64,000 nt of DNA from Patella vulgata (lineage: Eukaryota > Mollusca > Gastropoda > Patellidae), in NCBI RefSeq assembly GCF_932274485.2, contig NC_065886.2, forward strand, positions 43,759,501 through 43,823,500. Reading direction: 5' to 3'. Positions within the stretch are counted from its first letter, which is position 1; each line of letters starts with the position of its first letter. The notes beneath the pieces were generated by a model that saw only the letters and a program-made list of their open reading frames with translations, was not told where the DNA came from and searched no databases. The translations under genes and the position numbers were made by a program. Shown piece after piece: positions 23,601 through 38,600 of the stretch.

Positions 23601-26600
23601 CACAGGTACTATTTCTTTTTCTTTTAACAAGTACCCAAATCGGGGATTTCGTGCGGAGGTAGTTCGGAGGTAAACAGTCTGTGAAGTACAACACTTGCCA
23701 CTGTACCTGTGTATCGCTAATTATAAACCGAATGTGTGAAGACAGTTCATACATATCACTCAAAAATTTTTCAGTACAAACTCAGTTGATTCACGCTCGA
23801 TTTGCTACTAAACAAACCCATCGGTTTATTTTCTCAACAGTGTGACCCGAAGTGACCGCGGATTTATTGACCTTGTATGAACTTATCCATAGCTATATCC
23901 TTACACCGAGAGAAATTATCTAGTCTCGGTGAAAAGAACCATGGTCATCTGGTAGAAAATTACTTTTGTATTTTTTGGAACGGAAAACAGTGTTTTTAGA
24001 AGCAAACTAACCTGCCGCACATGAGGAAGTCATTATACTAATAATAAAAGGCGAGACCTCTTTTTGCAGCGCAGGCTTATCACTGAGTAGTAAACCGTCC
24101 ACAAACAATAATATAGGAAGCCTAGTGACGAGTGTAGTAAGTAGGCTATAGACTATAGGTTTGAGTCAAGATTACTCGCTTTCAGTTTACTCTGTTTTTG
24201 CGATAACCAATTATGTGAGAAATACCATACTGACATTCGGTTTTTAAAAGTTGTACGCCAACTAAATGCGTTTGTTAGATACTGACAGAGCAGCCCCGAG
24301 TCGAACAATCGCCGCCCGAGCTGTCTTCGTCAGCTAGTTTCACAATATCGTGCAATAGGTGTATTAATGTGATTTTTAGGTTTAACCCCGCAAACAATGC
24401 CAAAATAGTGTTTTCACTGCTTACAGAAAACTGAAATTTATAAAAAAAAAATTTTATGAGGGTGACCCTCCCACACACTCCCTATCGAGCTGCCGCTCGG
24501 TCTGCGCAGCCTCATGCCTGGCACATACTGTCAACATTGTATATTTTTCCGTTTCCGCCCTTCCCCCCCACAATATATATTTCACGGCTACGTTGTGACG
24601 GTACTAGCATACCCAGTTATTGACACCCATTACATCACTCCTGTCTAACAAATCATAAAGCTGTGGTGTTACGGTGGCGGCATAGTATTTCACCGTAACA
24701 CCACAGCCACTCTAACCATTCATAATACATCTAACTATCCCTTTACAGCACTTCACTCCCTACACATTTCCCCTCGTCCTACTTTCCCAAACGTCAACAA
24801 CACATCTCATACATCCAGTTCGCTGATTAACCCTTGTACCATGTCTACTGGATCTGCCCCTGAATACATTGGTTGGTGTAGGTTAGTTTTCTATAGGCAC
24901 TAGAGGATAGATGGTTTCACATGATCTTCGCAAGCCAGTATTAAGTGAGGTCACTGAGGTGTCATTTGTAGGAATACAATACCTTACTGAAAGATAGATT
25001 TGAGTATTGTATTCTACTGAACACAGGACTGGAATACATGTACATATATAAATAGTGGCTGCACGTTTATATTAGATATAATACAATATACATTAGGCCT
25101 ACTATAAATATACTTATTCTATTCTATTGAACTGTTATAAAGATGAATGAAACTCCATACATGTACAGTGTATGGGTTTGTAATCTAAATAATGAAGAAA
25201 ATTGTGGCCTATTTTGGATTGAGTCATGCTGGACTTCAGTCAGTTTGCATTTCCTTCAAAATCTATTTTTATTTGGTTTATTACTGTTAGTTTTAATTAT
25301 GTACTTATTATGTTCATCTACAAAATTATTGAATCTTACAAACCTCCATGTGTTTCACATACAACAGTTAAAACCCCAATTCCTAAATTGGTTGGTTATC
25401 AAAGTAACATTTTGTTTACAGTCAATGTATAGGAGTTGAACAATGGCCATTAATCAAAAATATTGCAAGTACCTTAAGTGGTGGACACATTAGCTGAATG
25501 ATTTGCCCGAATCAATCCATGCCTAATTGCAGCCGAATGAGTGGACACATTAAGCGAGTCCTTCACCTGATTCCCCAGTCGATTGCATCACCTTTCACGC
25601 CACATTATTAAACATGGCAGTGACCATGTCTTCAAACAATCATTTGACTTCTCAATATTAGTGGTGATTGACTTATGAATGCTACAATCAAGCGAATGCT
25701 TCGGGGAAGCAGACACACTAGGAGAATATATCATACATGGGTAGGGTGACCCACCATAAATAAATATCTCCATATATCTCGACAATTACGCCTCAAATCA
25801 GTTTCACACAATTATAGTCACTAAATAAACGATCATGTTGTACTTAATAAGCTATGACCATTAATCATGTATAAATAATAGACTGAAAACTGGTTCCAAG
25901 AGTCGTCCATAACATCCAGACACTTTTGAGTAAAAGATAGGTTACGTGCCCTTGTTTTGAAATTAGTCTTGCTTAACCAGTCTATCGACCATTCTACGTC
26001 TGATTGACAGGTTGGGATAATCAAGACTACTTTTTTACGAAACATAACAGAAAGCTAGAACAAGAAATTGAATTTAGAAATAAGCACGTTAGGTAGCTCA
26101 ACAATCGTTTTAAGAAGCTTGTAAAAGTAAAATGAAACTACTGCTAGTATCATGTTCCTGTCTAACCCGAGTGATTTAGAGATATTATTTGTACTAAACC
26201 AAAAGATGCCGCTCTTAACGGTACAGTTAATGATAAAGCGATTTAAAAAATGAAACAAACGTAATTTCTAAATCTGCTGTAATAACCAAGAAGCTTAATT
26301 TTACTGCTATTCAAAATCGTCAACAATAAATTTTTTACGGCTGTAATAGTTGATAGATTTGTAGAGAATTGCACGTGCCATGGCTATTTTTAGTATCATA
26401 CTGTCAGAAAGTTGGTCTCGGCACGGCGAATGTGCACGCTTCAGTGGTAGTCTCGAACTATCAGCGGTGGACTGTATTTCTGTGAGTACATGGGTCACCC
26501 TAACATGGGCGAATCATTCAGCCCATTGACAGTGGACACACTAGGCAAATATCGGCACCGATTGATTCAGTCGAACCATTCGGCTACTGTGTCCGCCACT

Positions 26601-29600
26601 ATACTCAAGAATATTGGCTTAAGTACCTTATCAGAGCTTAAACTGTTGATTATTTTGTCTAATTTCCACTTTAAGCTAATTCAATTAAAAAAATCATAGC
26701 ATTTTCAATACTTGTAAACAACTTGTCTAAAGAAATATTTATGATAAAATTATTGTATTAATTTCTTATTACTTTTCTTTTAGTACCACCAAAGTGGAAA
26801 GGTAATGATTTTTAAGTTCATGGTAATGTTTTAGTAAAATTGCTGTTTAACACACTAACATAATGTATATATTGTATTTTATTTTAGATTTTGACTTGAT
26901 ATGTAACCTTTATAACATAGTGTTTGAATTTTTATACGCCCACATTTAAATGTGGTCGTATATTGCCGTCGCCCCCCGTCCGTCCGTACGTCGGTCTGTC
27001 ACCCACAATTGCTTGTGGACGCTCTAGAGACTAAAGTTTATATCCGATTGACTTTAGATGTATACACAGTGTTTAAGGTCATGAGACAAAGAAGCCTATT
27101 GATTTTTAACAATTTCCGATAAATACTACCCGAGTTATGTCCCTTGATTACTTTGAAAAATATCTTGTGGAAGCTCTAGAGGCTAAAGTTATTATCTGAT
27201 TTACTATAAACTTACACACAGTGTTTAAGGTCATGGAATGAAGAAGCCTATTGATTTTCACCAATGTCCGATAATTACTGCCAGAGTTATGTCCCTTGAT
27301 CACTTTGAAACATCTTGTGGACACTCTAGAGGCTAAAGTTACTATCCTATAGACTTTAAATTTATACACAGTTCTAACAGCCATGAGACGAAGAACCCTG
27401 TTGAAAAATCTTGTGGACACTCTACAGGGTGAAGTTAATATCCAATTGACTCTAGATTAACATGGTGTTTATGGTAATGAGACGAAGACGCCTATTTATT
27501 TTAAATAAATTGCCGATAATTACTGCCAGAGTTATGGCCCTTGAAACGAGCTAGAGGCTAATGTTAATATAAATTTATACAGTGTTTTAAGGTCATGAGA
27601 CAAAATATTGTGCTGTAAATGTTATCATTACTGACAAAAGAAAAATATGTGACAACCCTTTTTTACTGCCCGGATGACTTAGCTGCTGTGGGCATGTTTC
27701 GTTGCCTGGCAACCTATCTTTTATAAATGTATACAGTAAGACTTCGATTTTGATTAGCAAATTCATGTTGCAGTCACTTCAGCCCCATTATCTGTTCAAC
27801 TTATTTTTTTTTCCAAACTACTGGAGTAGTCGAGTGGTCAAACACTTTCGCTTTATATTATAAGATCTGTCATTGAGTAAAGTGGTGTGGTTACGATACT
27901 AAGCTTGCACATGACAAGAAGTAGAGTCATTTAGCCAATCTCTTGGGTTTTCTCTAGTCTCCTCCCATTGTGAAAGACCTGTGCACAATTAATTTGGCCA
28001 GATACATGTACATGTACCAGAATCTTTATTTGAGCGTATTGTGAACAGATTAGAGTAGAGTAGACTCAGATTGTTTCCAGTTGTTACATGTACTTAAAAT
28101 ATTATTTTACTAATAATATCTGTTTTTCTGTTGTATTTTCTGAATTTATTATACCACTGTAAGGACTGTGCCTTTTTGTACTGTGGTTCGATTTACCGTC
28201 CAGACTGGTTGAAATTATGCTTAACTGATTTCTGCTCCTTGTATAATTAAGAACTAAAAAAAAACCCCAAACAATTTAGTACAGTATAATAACTGGTATT
28301 TCGGTAGAGGCCAGTCTAGTTAGATTTGCTCATTTGTACATTTATGGCACTGAATATAGGTAAAATAGGGAAATGAACCAGACACTGATGTGATAACAAT
28401 ATCTTTTTACAAATATTAAGTGTTCAGGTACAGTATTCGTATTCTTATTAAGTGAGATCATTAATGCGCTACTATGCGATAAGCGATTAAGATCATTTGG
28501 TTCCTTTATTTTTCTTGAGATATTTGAACTAACAGAAAATATATATTTTGTTTTTATCATTAATACTAATTCTAATTACAAATGGAATGGAATGGGATTT
28601 ATTGTTTCATAAACACAATACTTCAGTCATTTTGAGGCTAATAAGTTTTGTAATTTTCACTTTTTAGTGGTTTATGTCAACAATGCAAAGTAGGTGAATT
28701 TTTCACAGGCTGTAACATTTGTCCATTCTCTTCTTTGTCCATATATGCACACCATAAGCATGTGTTATCCAACTGACTAGTTATTCTTCTAGACCGATGT
28801 CAGTATATTCGAATAGAGAGGCGAGTACCAAACATGTAGCAATGGTTAATGAGCTAGTATCATTGCTTACAAGAATATATGTCAGAGCTATCAGAATCAG
28901 ATACACGCTTTATCTCATTTGAGAAGCTCATACATACATGGAACTACTAGTCTGGTACGCCCAGCCTCTAAATTATACTCAGCTGTCTGAGAAAGTAACT
29001 TTTTTTTTTCAAGATTGTACAGTTAATTAAAGGAGCAGTCCCAAATATATTTGATTTAATAAAGCTAGTTAATATGGGGTGAAAGACTTGCAAACCTTTA
29101 ATATATGCAAGTATCTGAAGCCCTGTGATAATTTTTTGAAGAAACACCTGCTTTAAGTTTTCAAATGAGCTTATCCATACGCCCTCAAATACCACGCTGT
29201 CTAATTGCCTGTCGCCGTGTCTTATCCGGAAGTTACTTTGAATTACTGTCTGTGAAAAATCAAAATTATCTCTTCAAGAAATTTTTAGACAGACGTGTGG
29301 TGAAGTGGGAAGAAAGGTGTTTATTTGACCTTTACGTGTATAAGTACAATATAATTAACACTAAATACAGACTCATAATACTACACCTGACACGTTTCAT
29401 GTGGTGACTAATTAGCATATCACTTATTACTATTATATAGTCATTAACATCATTGTGTTAAAGGATTTCACAGGACACAGTAGATAACAGGGGTTTAATA
29501 GTAAGGGCAGGAGGACTTCACTACACACAAAACAAAATCGACAAGACAAACCTGTGGATCCAGGAAGTGTGTGGGGGGGGGAGGGGAGGGGTCAACCGCA

Positions 29601-32600
29601 AGCGTCCCCTGCGCGGTATGTAAATCAAATGGCAAAATGTAATATGTTTTAAATTTATCTTGCCGCAATGTTCCAAATGAAAAATTGAAATGATTATCAA
29701 CTGATTTGCTTTCATTCTTCCTTTTGTATGAGTGACTTACAATGTATATGTAATAAGAGTCTCTTACAATGCTCACGCTGTTGATCGACATTTTCTCGAA
29801 AGTATCAGAAGTCAATCCAGCAATTGCCAGAGAGGGATTTCTCGGACCATTGCTTCAGGAATATGGATTAAGCAAGTAAAAGATATATTGCTCTCCCCAC
29901 GCAGATCAAGGAATGAATGTGCAGTGATTACTCAAATAATTATAGTATTAATAGATTTAGGTAGATACATGTAGTAATCTTGACACCTTTTTTAACGTAT
30001 GTTTCGTGTTATATGTAGTTCTTGCTTGCATGTGATATAAAAATCTTTGTTTTTTTCTGTTGAATAGAGGTAAACCAGGATAAAGATGACTAAGATGATT
30101 TTATGTTGAGTAATATAAATAAGAAGCGTAAAGTAATCTACTCAATGGTTGCTATGTAATACAATAACTTGTTCTCTATTTAAAATTTTGATGATTTTTT
30201 TTATAAAACAGTGGACTTAAAACCTAACGTTCCAGAATAAAAGTTAAATATAGAGTTTTAGACCATTTGCAATTTTCGTCATTTTCTAATCATTTTTGTT
30301 GAGTTCAGTCTATTGACTCGATCCAAATTCATGAAAGTAGGTTAAGGCCATCAATTATTCGGAGCCATGGTTGCTCAGTAAGTTAAGCACTGTCTCACCC
30401 AAAATAAGGTCCTGTTGTTGGCGACAAAAGTTGCCGGGGATTTTCCAGCGTGATTTCACTATATCAACAGTGCAGGAAGAGAAAAAGCTGACAAGGAAAA
30501 TCTTCTTGTCATTTGTGTGGGATGTAAATCCAAGGTCTGTGGTGAAGATTACGTTGAAATACGGATGTCCGGACAAAATTTTTGTCATATAACATGACAT
30601 GGCATGTAACTGACTTTATTAGACTTGTTGATGCAGAAAAAAAGGATGTTAAAATTCATTATAAAAGTTGTATTAATGGTAATAATCATATGCCAACAAT
30701 ACATCAACAGATGACATGACATCTGTATTTGAAACAGACAACTTATTTATTCATTTCATATTATTTAATATCCCAAGTATCGGTATTTGTTTGATGTGTT
30801 TACAAATATATTATATAGATCTAAATCATAAGGACCTGTATACTAAACATGATATTATCTTATTACACCTGATATGAGGTCTTGACACCACCCCTAGGCT
30901 ATACACTCATTAAATACATTACATCCTCCTTTATTTACCTAGATAAATCACACATAAAATAGATAACAACAACATTCATTATTCATTTGTCTGCTAAGCT
31001 TTATGAACTATAAAGAGTAAGTATTAGGTCTAATCTACTGTGTGACAATGCTTTGATAAAACTTTATAATTAAAAAGTCATTATTGATTTATAATTGCAT
31101 GTAGAAGTTCATACTAAAATTACCTAGATAAACCACACATAAAATAGGATTATAAGTTCATACTTTTACATACATGTAGCTTTTAATCATCATAATGCTT
31201 TTCTATCAGGTCTAGAAATAACAAATTTCAGTAGTACATGACAATATGTCTGACACGATTATGAACTTAATTAACTTTGTAATAGACATGTATTAATAAT
31301 ATCAATAAAATCATATGTAAGAAAGAAGACAAATCATTATCAGACAAGATGACAGGTGCCAGACAAACTGTGTCTTGACAATGTCTGTGACGGTATTTAC
31401 AGGCATGACCACAATTTGTCAGGTTGTATTACTGGATTCCAGAGAAAAATCAAGTGCATCCTATGCAGGGTGGGTATGTACATAACAGTTCATCACGTTA
31501 TTTTATATACATGTGCATTGCATGGAACACTGTTTTTTGAAAGTCAATAACCTGTAAACCCTATCTTTCTGATGAAGTATCCAGTCTTCATTAGTCCAGT
31601 CAGACAAGAAAAGCAGAACGTAAAACCCCCTTTTCATTTCATTTCTGGTGAAATATTATTGGGAATGAAGCTTTTATAGTTATCCTTTGTAATCTGAGTA
31701 CTCCACTTCTGGAGCCTTGAAAGACATATTGATATAGATCTCTAATACAAGATCATTAAACGATAGGTCAGTACAAATAAATGGAATATTTGGCTTATTG
31801 ATAAATATACTAACATACATCCATAACAAAACACAACACAAGGTATATGGATATAACTACTTCTCTATTATTTAGTAACGACGTTTCGTAACACGTACAG
31901 GTCACGTTTTCAAGTTAATGAGACATATCCATCTAGTCAGCCTATTAATACATATTGACGCTTACACCAGCTTAAATACATACATCATTAGCTTGCAGTC
32001 AAGTCAATGAATAAATATCCAATAATTTCTACCTCAAGTCATACATTTACCATTAAAATCAATGAAAGTCCAATACATAAAAAATTATAAGCTTATACAC
32101 ATAGTACGTGTACGAAAATTATCTCCGATCAGTATAATGTACAGTAATTAGGGTGAGGTCATTTTGCATCAAAATCAATATTTTTGATGATCATCCAGAT
32201 AAAGATCATTACCTACACAAATTAGCTCCAATTAGTAGGCTAGCTAGGGTAGGGCAAGGTACATTTGGTTACTGCATTGTATAAACCCCACATGGAAATG
32301 TGAGAAACAGGTAACACAACCAGTTACTGACGATTTGATCAGATCAATATCAATATCTTCATCCCTGAAGAAGTAAGTACTTTTACTAACGAAACGTTGA
32401 ATAAAACTATGGTTTTTGATATTGCATTTGATTAATTATTGTATATCACATGGAAATGTGGACCTATATTTCCGCTGCTCCCGCCTGTCCGTTCGTCTGT
32501 CATCCACAATTTCTTTATGTTTAAAATTTATTTATGTTGTTTACATTAGTGAGACGAAGAAGCCTCTTTAATTTCAATAATTTCAGTTAATTTCTTTTTG

Positions 32601-35600
32601 AGTTGTGGCCTTTGTTTCACTTTGTTGCACCTTTTGAACGCTCTAACATCAAAAGTTATCGGCCGATCTGTATGAAATTTATTTGCGTCATTTAAATTAG
32701 TAAATAAAAGAATCCTATTGAATTTCAGCAATTTCCGTTAATTACATCTAAAGTTATGGCCCATGTTTCACTTTGTGAACACTAACAGCAAAAGTTATCA
32801 TCTGATCTTTGTGAAATTTATATGCATTATTTAGCTGCTGTGGGCATATGTTTCATTGCCTTGCAACCTATCTTTCATTGGGGGTTAGGGCCGAAAACTC
32901 AAAAATATCCCTGATTGACACCACCACACCGTCAGTAATATGATTTATTTTTAAACTTGGCCTGCTAAAAGACTCATTCGGTTAAGATTTTAGTCATCAA
33001 ACATTTTGATTTGTCATCTTTCCCTAGTGTTGATATGTGATAAACTACAGGTAGTATATTAACCTGTCTTATCATCGGTTCATAACCTTTGTTTTACCTG
33101 TATCTTACCAATAATCTAACTTTCTTATCACTCTCTATCTTATAAATAATTGATCACCACTTGAAGCTGAACAAGCTTTTTATCAAGTGTGTGAATCCAC
33201 GTTTTAAGAAGGAAGTTCAGAGGACAGAGCAACCCATTTGCCCTTCTCGTCTTATGTGGGTAAAGAGTTGGGATAATAAAGTGAGCCATGTACCCTTCTC
33301 ATTTAATGTGAGTAAGGGAGGGTAGAGAACAGTTAGCCATTTGCCCTACTCATTTTATGTGGGTAAAGGAATGAGGGTAAAAGAGCGAGCCATTTGCCCT
33401 TCTCATTTTATGTGAGTAAGGGAGGGTAAAGAAGAGAATGAGCCATTTGCCCTTCTCATTTTGAGTAAGGGCGGGAGGAGAGAACAGAATGACCCATTAG
33501 CCCTTCTCATTTTATGTGGGTAAGGAAATGGGAAACAATGAAGAGCGTAATTTACCCTTCTAAATATATTCCTGTTTCCTACATGGAGATGCATGTACTT
33601 TAATTTTTAACGCAGCAGGTACTGTTCATCTCAAACCCCTGCGGAATCAGACATCAGCTCTTGCATTCTATATAAATTGTTTTACATTCTTTCGACTTAC
33701 ATGTAGACAATGATTTGTGCATAAGAAATAGTGCAAGTCTTTCTGGAGGTCAAATTTGACATCAGTCTATTTTTTGGGATAATTTACATATCGGGTACAT
33801 GTATATAATTTGTATATATGTGTATTTGATTCTTTCTTCAACATATGTTAGCATCTCATATAGAAATTTTTAAAATTCAAAATCTTTACAAGACTACAAT
33901 TAATGAAATGGGGTTTAACATCCTAAATTTACTTTTCTGCATCAACAAGGCTACATTGTGCTATGGAGTAAATATTGTTTGGACAGTGACATTTCCACAT
34001 ATTTTTTGTCAAATTCCAACTGCTAAGGGTGATTATATAATGTGTACATGTGACCCCTGTTTTTTGGCCTTTCCAATTTACTGGACACTGTTCCTTGCCA
34101 GACTCTCTGTCTTACTCTTAGTGTCTTTCACCACTGACATAGGGAAACCATGCTGAACTCGTGACTTTCTGGCTTCTGAATCAGCTCCTTATTGAATCGT
34201 TGTGAGTCAATGAATGTCAACTAAATGTGAATTTTTAGATCTTTATACTTAAGTAGTTTATATACATGTACCAGTATACAATGTATTATAAAGTCAAGTG
34301 GTTATTATACATATAATAAAGTGTTCAGTGATGAAATTATACATCAGGAAATACATCTTATTGACTTGATGTTTAGAACATCCTCTTTCTCTCTGTCAAG
34401 AGAGATTGGGGTGAACATCCACTCAACACAAACTAGGTTATTTTGGGACTAACATGGTAAAATTTTATTTCAATGATTTGATAGTGCAGAGGAGGGTGTC
34501 TTTAGTATTGTGTCACACATACAAGCTTGGGATTGAAATGATGCCACCTCACTCAATAACAGACACACACACACAATTTATTAAATGTACATAGAGTAGA
34601 AATAGCATGTTGAATTGAGTTGATCTTATGTGTTATTTTGATTAAAGATAGAACAGGCCAAATAATACAATTGAATTCCACTTTTAATTTAGCTATTAAA
34701 TGGGGTTGATTTGATGTATTTCTTCCATTAGTGATCCAAACGATTAAATTTTGATTATTCGTATATGATTTTAGTTTTGTTTTTAGTTTAATCACGAAAT
34801 GTGTTAAGCGTATATATCTTAATGTGCATAAGCTGACCTAAAATTTCAAATATAATTAGGTACATGTACATAAATCTACATCAAATTCAATTTAGTCAAC
34901 ACTTGTATTTTTAACACAAATCAAGGAGGGTTACATCCTTTCAAGAGATATAAATAACACTTGTATATCTAAATGTACTTCATGTATATATATGCTTAAT
35001 ATACATGTAGGTATCATGTATATATTGTATTTGATGTTTATATACATGTATTATAAGTAACTAGGTAACCCTACAGGTACACAAAAACTCTTACTAAGAT
35101 CAGAGATACAATAAAATATATTACAAGTGAGTTAATGGGGTAGAAAAATGATTATATCTACTTGAGTGAAACACATTCTTTTCATTACCGGTAATAATGA
35201 GAATGAAGATTTCTTGTTGAGTAAAATTTATTTATTATCTGTGCTAGAGAGGTAATGTTTTTAAAGATAAGATAAACACTTTCATGCACCTTTTTGAAAA
35301 AACTGAATTTAAAGCTGTTGATTCCCATTTAAGTGATTTTTCCATCCCTTGCAGACTACAGTACTCCTAATTTATATCTCTAAAAGAAATATCAGTTTAA
35401 AAATGGTTGAATTCCGTTCAGTATTTACAAAGATACATCTATGGTGAATTTCGCATTATTTGATATCCTATGCAGATGATGAACAAGCCAGCACCACTTA
35501 CAGATACATTATGCAAAAATTAGATAAAGGGCTGGCAGCTCTTGCTCTAATAGTTCATAAATAGATAATGAAAAATGAATGTATTGAAAATTTCATTCAA

Positions 35601-38600
35601 ATTACTATATTCAGATCGAAGATACATGTATTAGCCTTTGAAGGTTTGACAAGATGTGTGCATTGATTGTACAAATGTATGTAATCACTGTACTGGTTGT
35701 TCGAGGCTAAGCATCTCTTCTACATTTTTAAATTAAATCATTAAATGGCCGAACCGTTCTAATCTACTTAAAATCAAAGTCATCTGAAGACATCGAGGTT
35801 GATTATGGTCTTGTCACAAGGCTCTACACAGCATTTTGAACTTACTTGTGCAAACCAAAGTAAATTTTCAAAACCACTAGCCAAACAAAATTTTCAGTTG
35901 CCAAGTCTAAAGATTAGAATAATTTGTCGTATGATATAGCTAAATTATATTGTGAACATACATAACTCGTCGTCCTATAATAATAATAAAAAAAGATGTT
36001 TTAAACATTTTTTTCCGACTGGGACTCACTGCGAGACTAAGACGGCGGTTGGCGAAGCTTGTAATTTTGCTTGTTTGGGTGGTGTAGCGTCAGTAGCATG
36101 ACTATCATCATTTTTCCCCAACTGAGACTCACTGCGAGACGAAGTTACTTTACTAGTAAAGTAAGACGATATAGGTTTGATTCGTCTGCTAGCCATGCTG
36201 TCAGCTGTCTCGCAAACTTCCGATAAATACAGCGCATGCGCAATGAGAATTTCCTCGCAGAGGACAATGAGATTGACCCAATTTCAAACCAGGAAAGTAA
36301 CAAGAGTGACATTTGACTGGGATCATTGCCGATTACGTTATCTTTACGGAGAAAAGTTCGGATAGCTATAGCGTTAATTGGGGACTTCAAGATATATGTT
36401 CACTCGCCAGAAACCTAGCATTTATAAATATCTGGTCGCCATTGTCAAAATTCATTCGCAAATGCGAGTGTTTCAGTCGCATTGTAGAGCCTTGCATGTT
36501 AATAAATGTCTAATTAATAATTTATATAACATTTAATGCCTACAGAAAGACTGCAATAGGCTGATTTAGCTCTTGAATAATGTGTGTTTAAGAGTTGGGT
36601 AAAATGTTTTCATTTTAAACAGATTGAACCAACGCTGGCAGATTATCTACCATTGATATTTTGGTTTGATTTTCCTCATTAATTTAATATTAAAGGAGTT
36701 ATCTTAGTTTTATATTAGAGTGGATGAAGACATGGACAAATGACAATCAATGGCTTTATATCAGGAAATACTTCGATTTAATAATCCATTCTGTATTAAA
36801 ACAGATAAATACCATGGTGATGTTATTGATTTATCAGATGTATGAACATTTCTTGTGGGATTAAAATAGAAATAAAAATATTTCAATAATTACATGTAAC
36901 TTGAGCAGCTGGAAACAATGGCATGTCTAGCTATTTGTGCAAAAAAAAAAAGTTTTCGGAATGTGTGATGCAATGTTTGATACGCAGCTTATTAATTTTT
37001 CTATTTCAATCAGACAGTTTGATATTTATGTGTTTCAACATGTAATACCTGTTGTATTAGGGCTCTAGTTTCAGTCATATTTACTAGTCTTGACTGACTG
37101 GCAGTGAAATTGACTGACTGGAGAACTGTCAATCAATCTACATGAATAGAGTTCCTAATTGTCAAATATTTTGATAATCCAAAGTAAAGCTGCGACCACA
37201 TCTTACAGTCACATGCTTAGTTGACTATAGTTCATTTGATGGTAGTTCAGCATAGTGCCATTACTGTCAACTAGGTTGAAATAGTGTTAAGCACAGTGCC
37301 ATGTTACTACGATAAACACTACAGTAGGGTCAAGTACGTTCAAATTATGGTTAGGGTCTTGGCATCCAAGGTCAACGTAGAGATGAATTTGAACATGTTG
37401 AAAATATTTTGAGCTAGCCACATTAAATCAGGTTCAAACATCGTTTATGACTATGTATAAATATGTGTTTAAGTTAAGTGGTTTTCATAGACTGGAGCCC
37501 TGTTTCACAAAGGGTACCTGCACTTACATGTAAGTTCAAAATATTAGATGTAGGCAATTAAGTGTATTTCTGGTTTGAAGATATTGTAAAGGCATGAAAT
37601 TAGTGTTGGAAGATTTCATAAATTTCTGTGTACAGGATTGACAACATTTCCTGTCACGATTCAGTCCATAATTTAAATAATTACGAACTTTTTGGCGATT
37701 ACAGGTAATGATGATTGAAAATTAATTGTCCATTCCTGTTAATTTGTATTTTCAGATTGTGAAGAACATGATGATCAGTTTGATCAATGTCAGAAAGATA
37801 AAGTTGGTTATGAGGCAATCGTGGCATTACATACTCTGATAGATGATGATAAGAATGGTAATGTTGATCTACAGGAGAGTGATGAGGTTAGTTTATAATT
37901 TAACATAAAATATAATCTGTATATCACACAAAAAGGAACATGTATATCACACAAAGTGGAAGTGGAGCACACAAAATATACTCTTCCAAAAAAGTAGGGG
38001 ATATTCAGAAACAATACAAAACTGCGGAAATGCACTGCTGCTTTTATTACAGATCACCAGTGTATGTTAATAACAGGCCAAATTGCCTACACATGATGAC
38101 ATGAACATAAACAGTTCATATGGGCGTCTTATCTGACGGCCCCATTTCACTCGCAAAGAGATACACTGTCAAAAGTAAAAATGGACGTTTTTGATTTTTG
38201 TCTTAATAATGAGTAATTGCTCCACCAATCCTCAGAAATTCAACAATTCATCGTGGGGCAATCTGACCCACCCCTCACAGTGCCACGGCCAATTCTTGCG
38301 GTGTTGTCAGTTGACGTATCTTGCAGTGTTGTCAGTTGACGTTGACGTCAACGAACACGTCTCCCAATCATGTCCCAGACATGCTCCATATGGACAATAT
38401 GGTGAAGCTGGAGGTAGTCATTCACGACACAAGCGTGGTGGGCACGGGCATTATCATCTTGAAAGATGTAACTTCGACCTGCACGTTGAGCAAAGGGCAG
38501 AACTATCGGTGCCAGTGACCCTTCCTTCAACAATATGCAAGTCCGTTCTGCCAGTCATGGTGATTCCTCCCCACACCACAGTAGACCCACGCCCGAATCT

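Larger units (their letters stand above)
11604..37755 (+). other. STIM intron 1 (26 kb)
   Basis: No second gene is seen in this intron on either strand. Its contents are listed separately: SINEs, tandem-core elements, inverted-repeat elements and microexon candidates. Stretches not listed (for example 13500-14000, 19020-20140, 30660-31330, 34560-35480) hold AT-rich DNA in which I recognise nothing. A repeat starting TTAAAGGTGCAGTCCC at about 21420 has a second copy at about 29028. Confidence 0.7.

Noticed and set aside
25143-25439. 98-codon hydrophobic plus-strand frame in STIM intron 1
   Set aside because: Overlapping frames of equal hydrophobicity in AT-rich DNA, no splice signals in STIM phase and no similarity.
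33210-33565. Possible CRISPR-like array because of regular spacing
   Set aside because: Whole units are similar with no unique spacers; an ordinary minisatellite in an animal genome.
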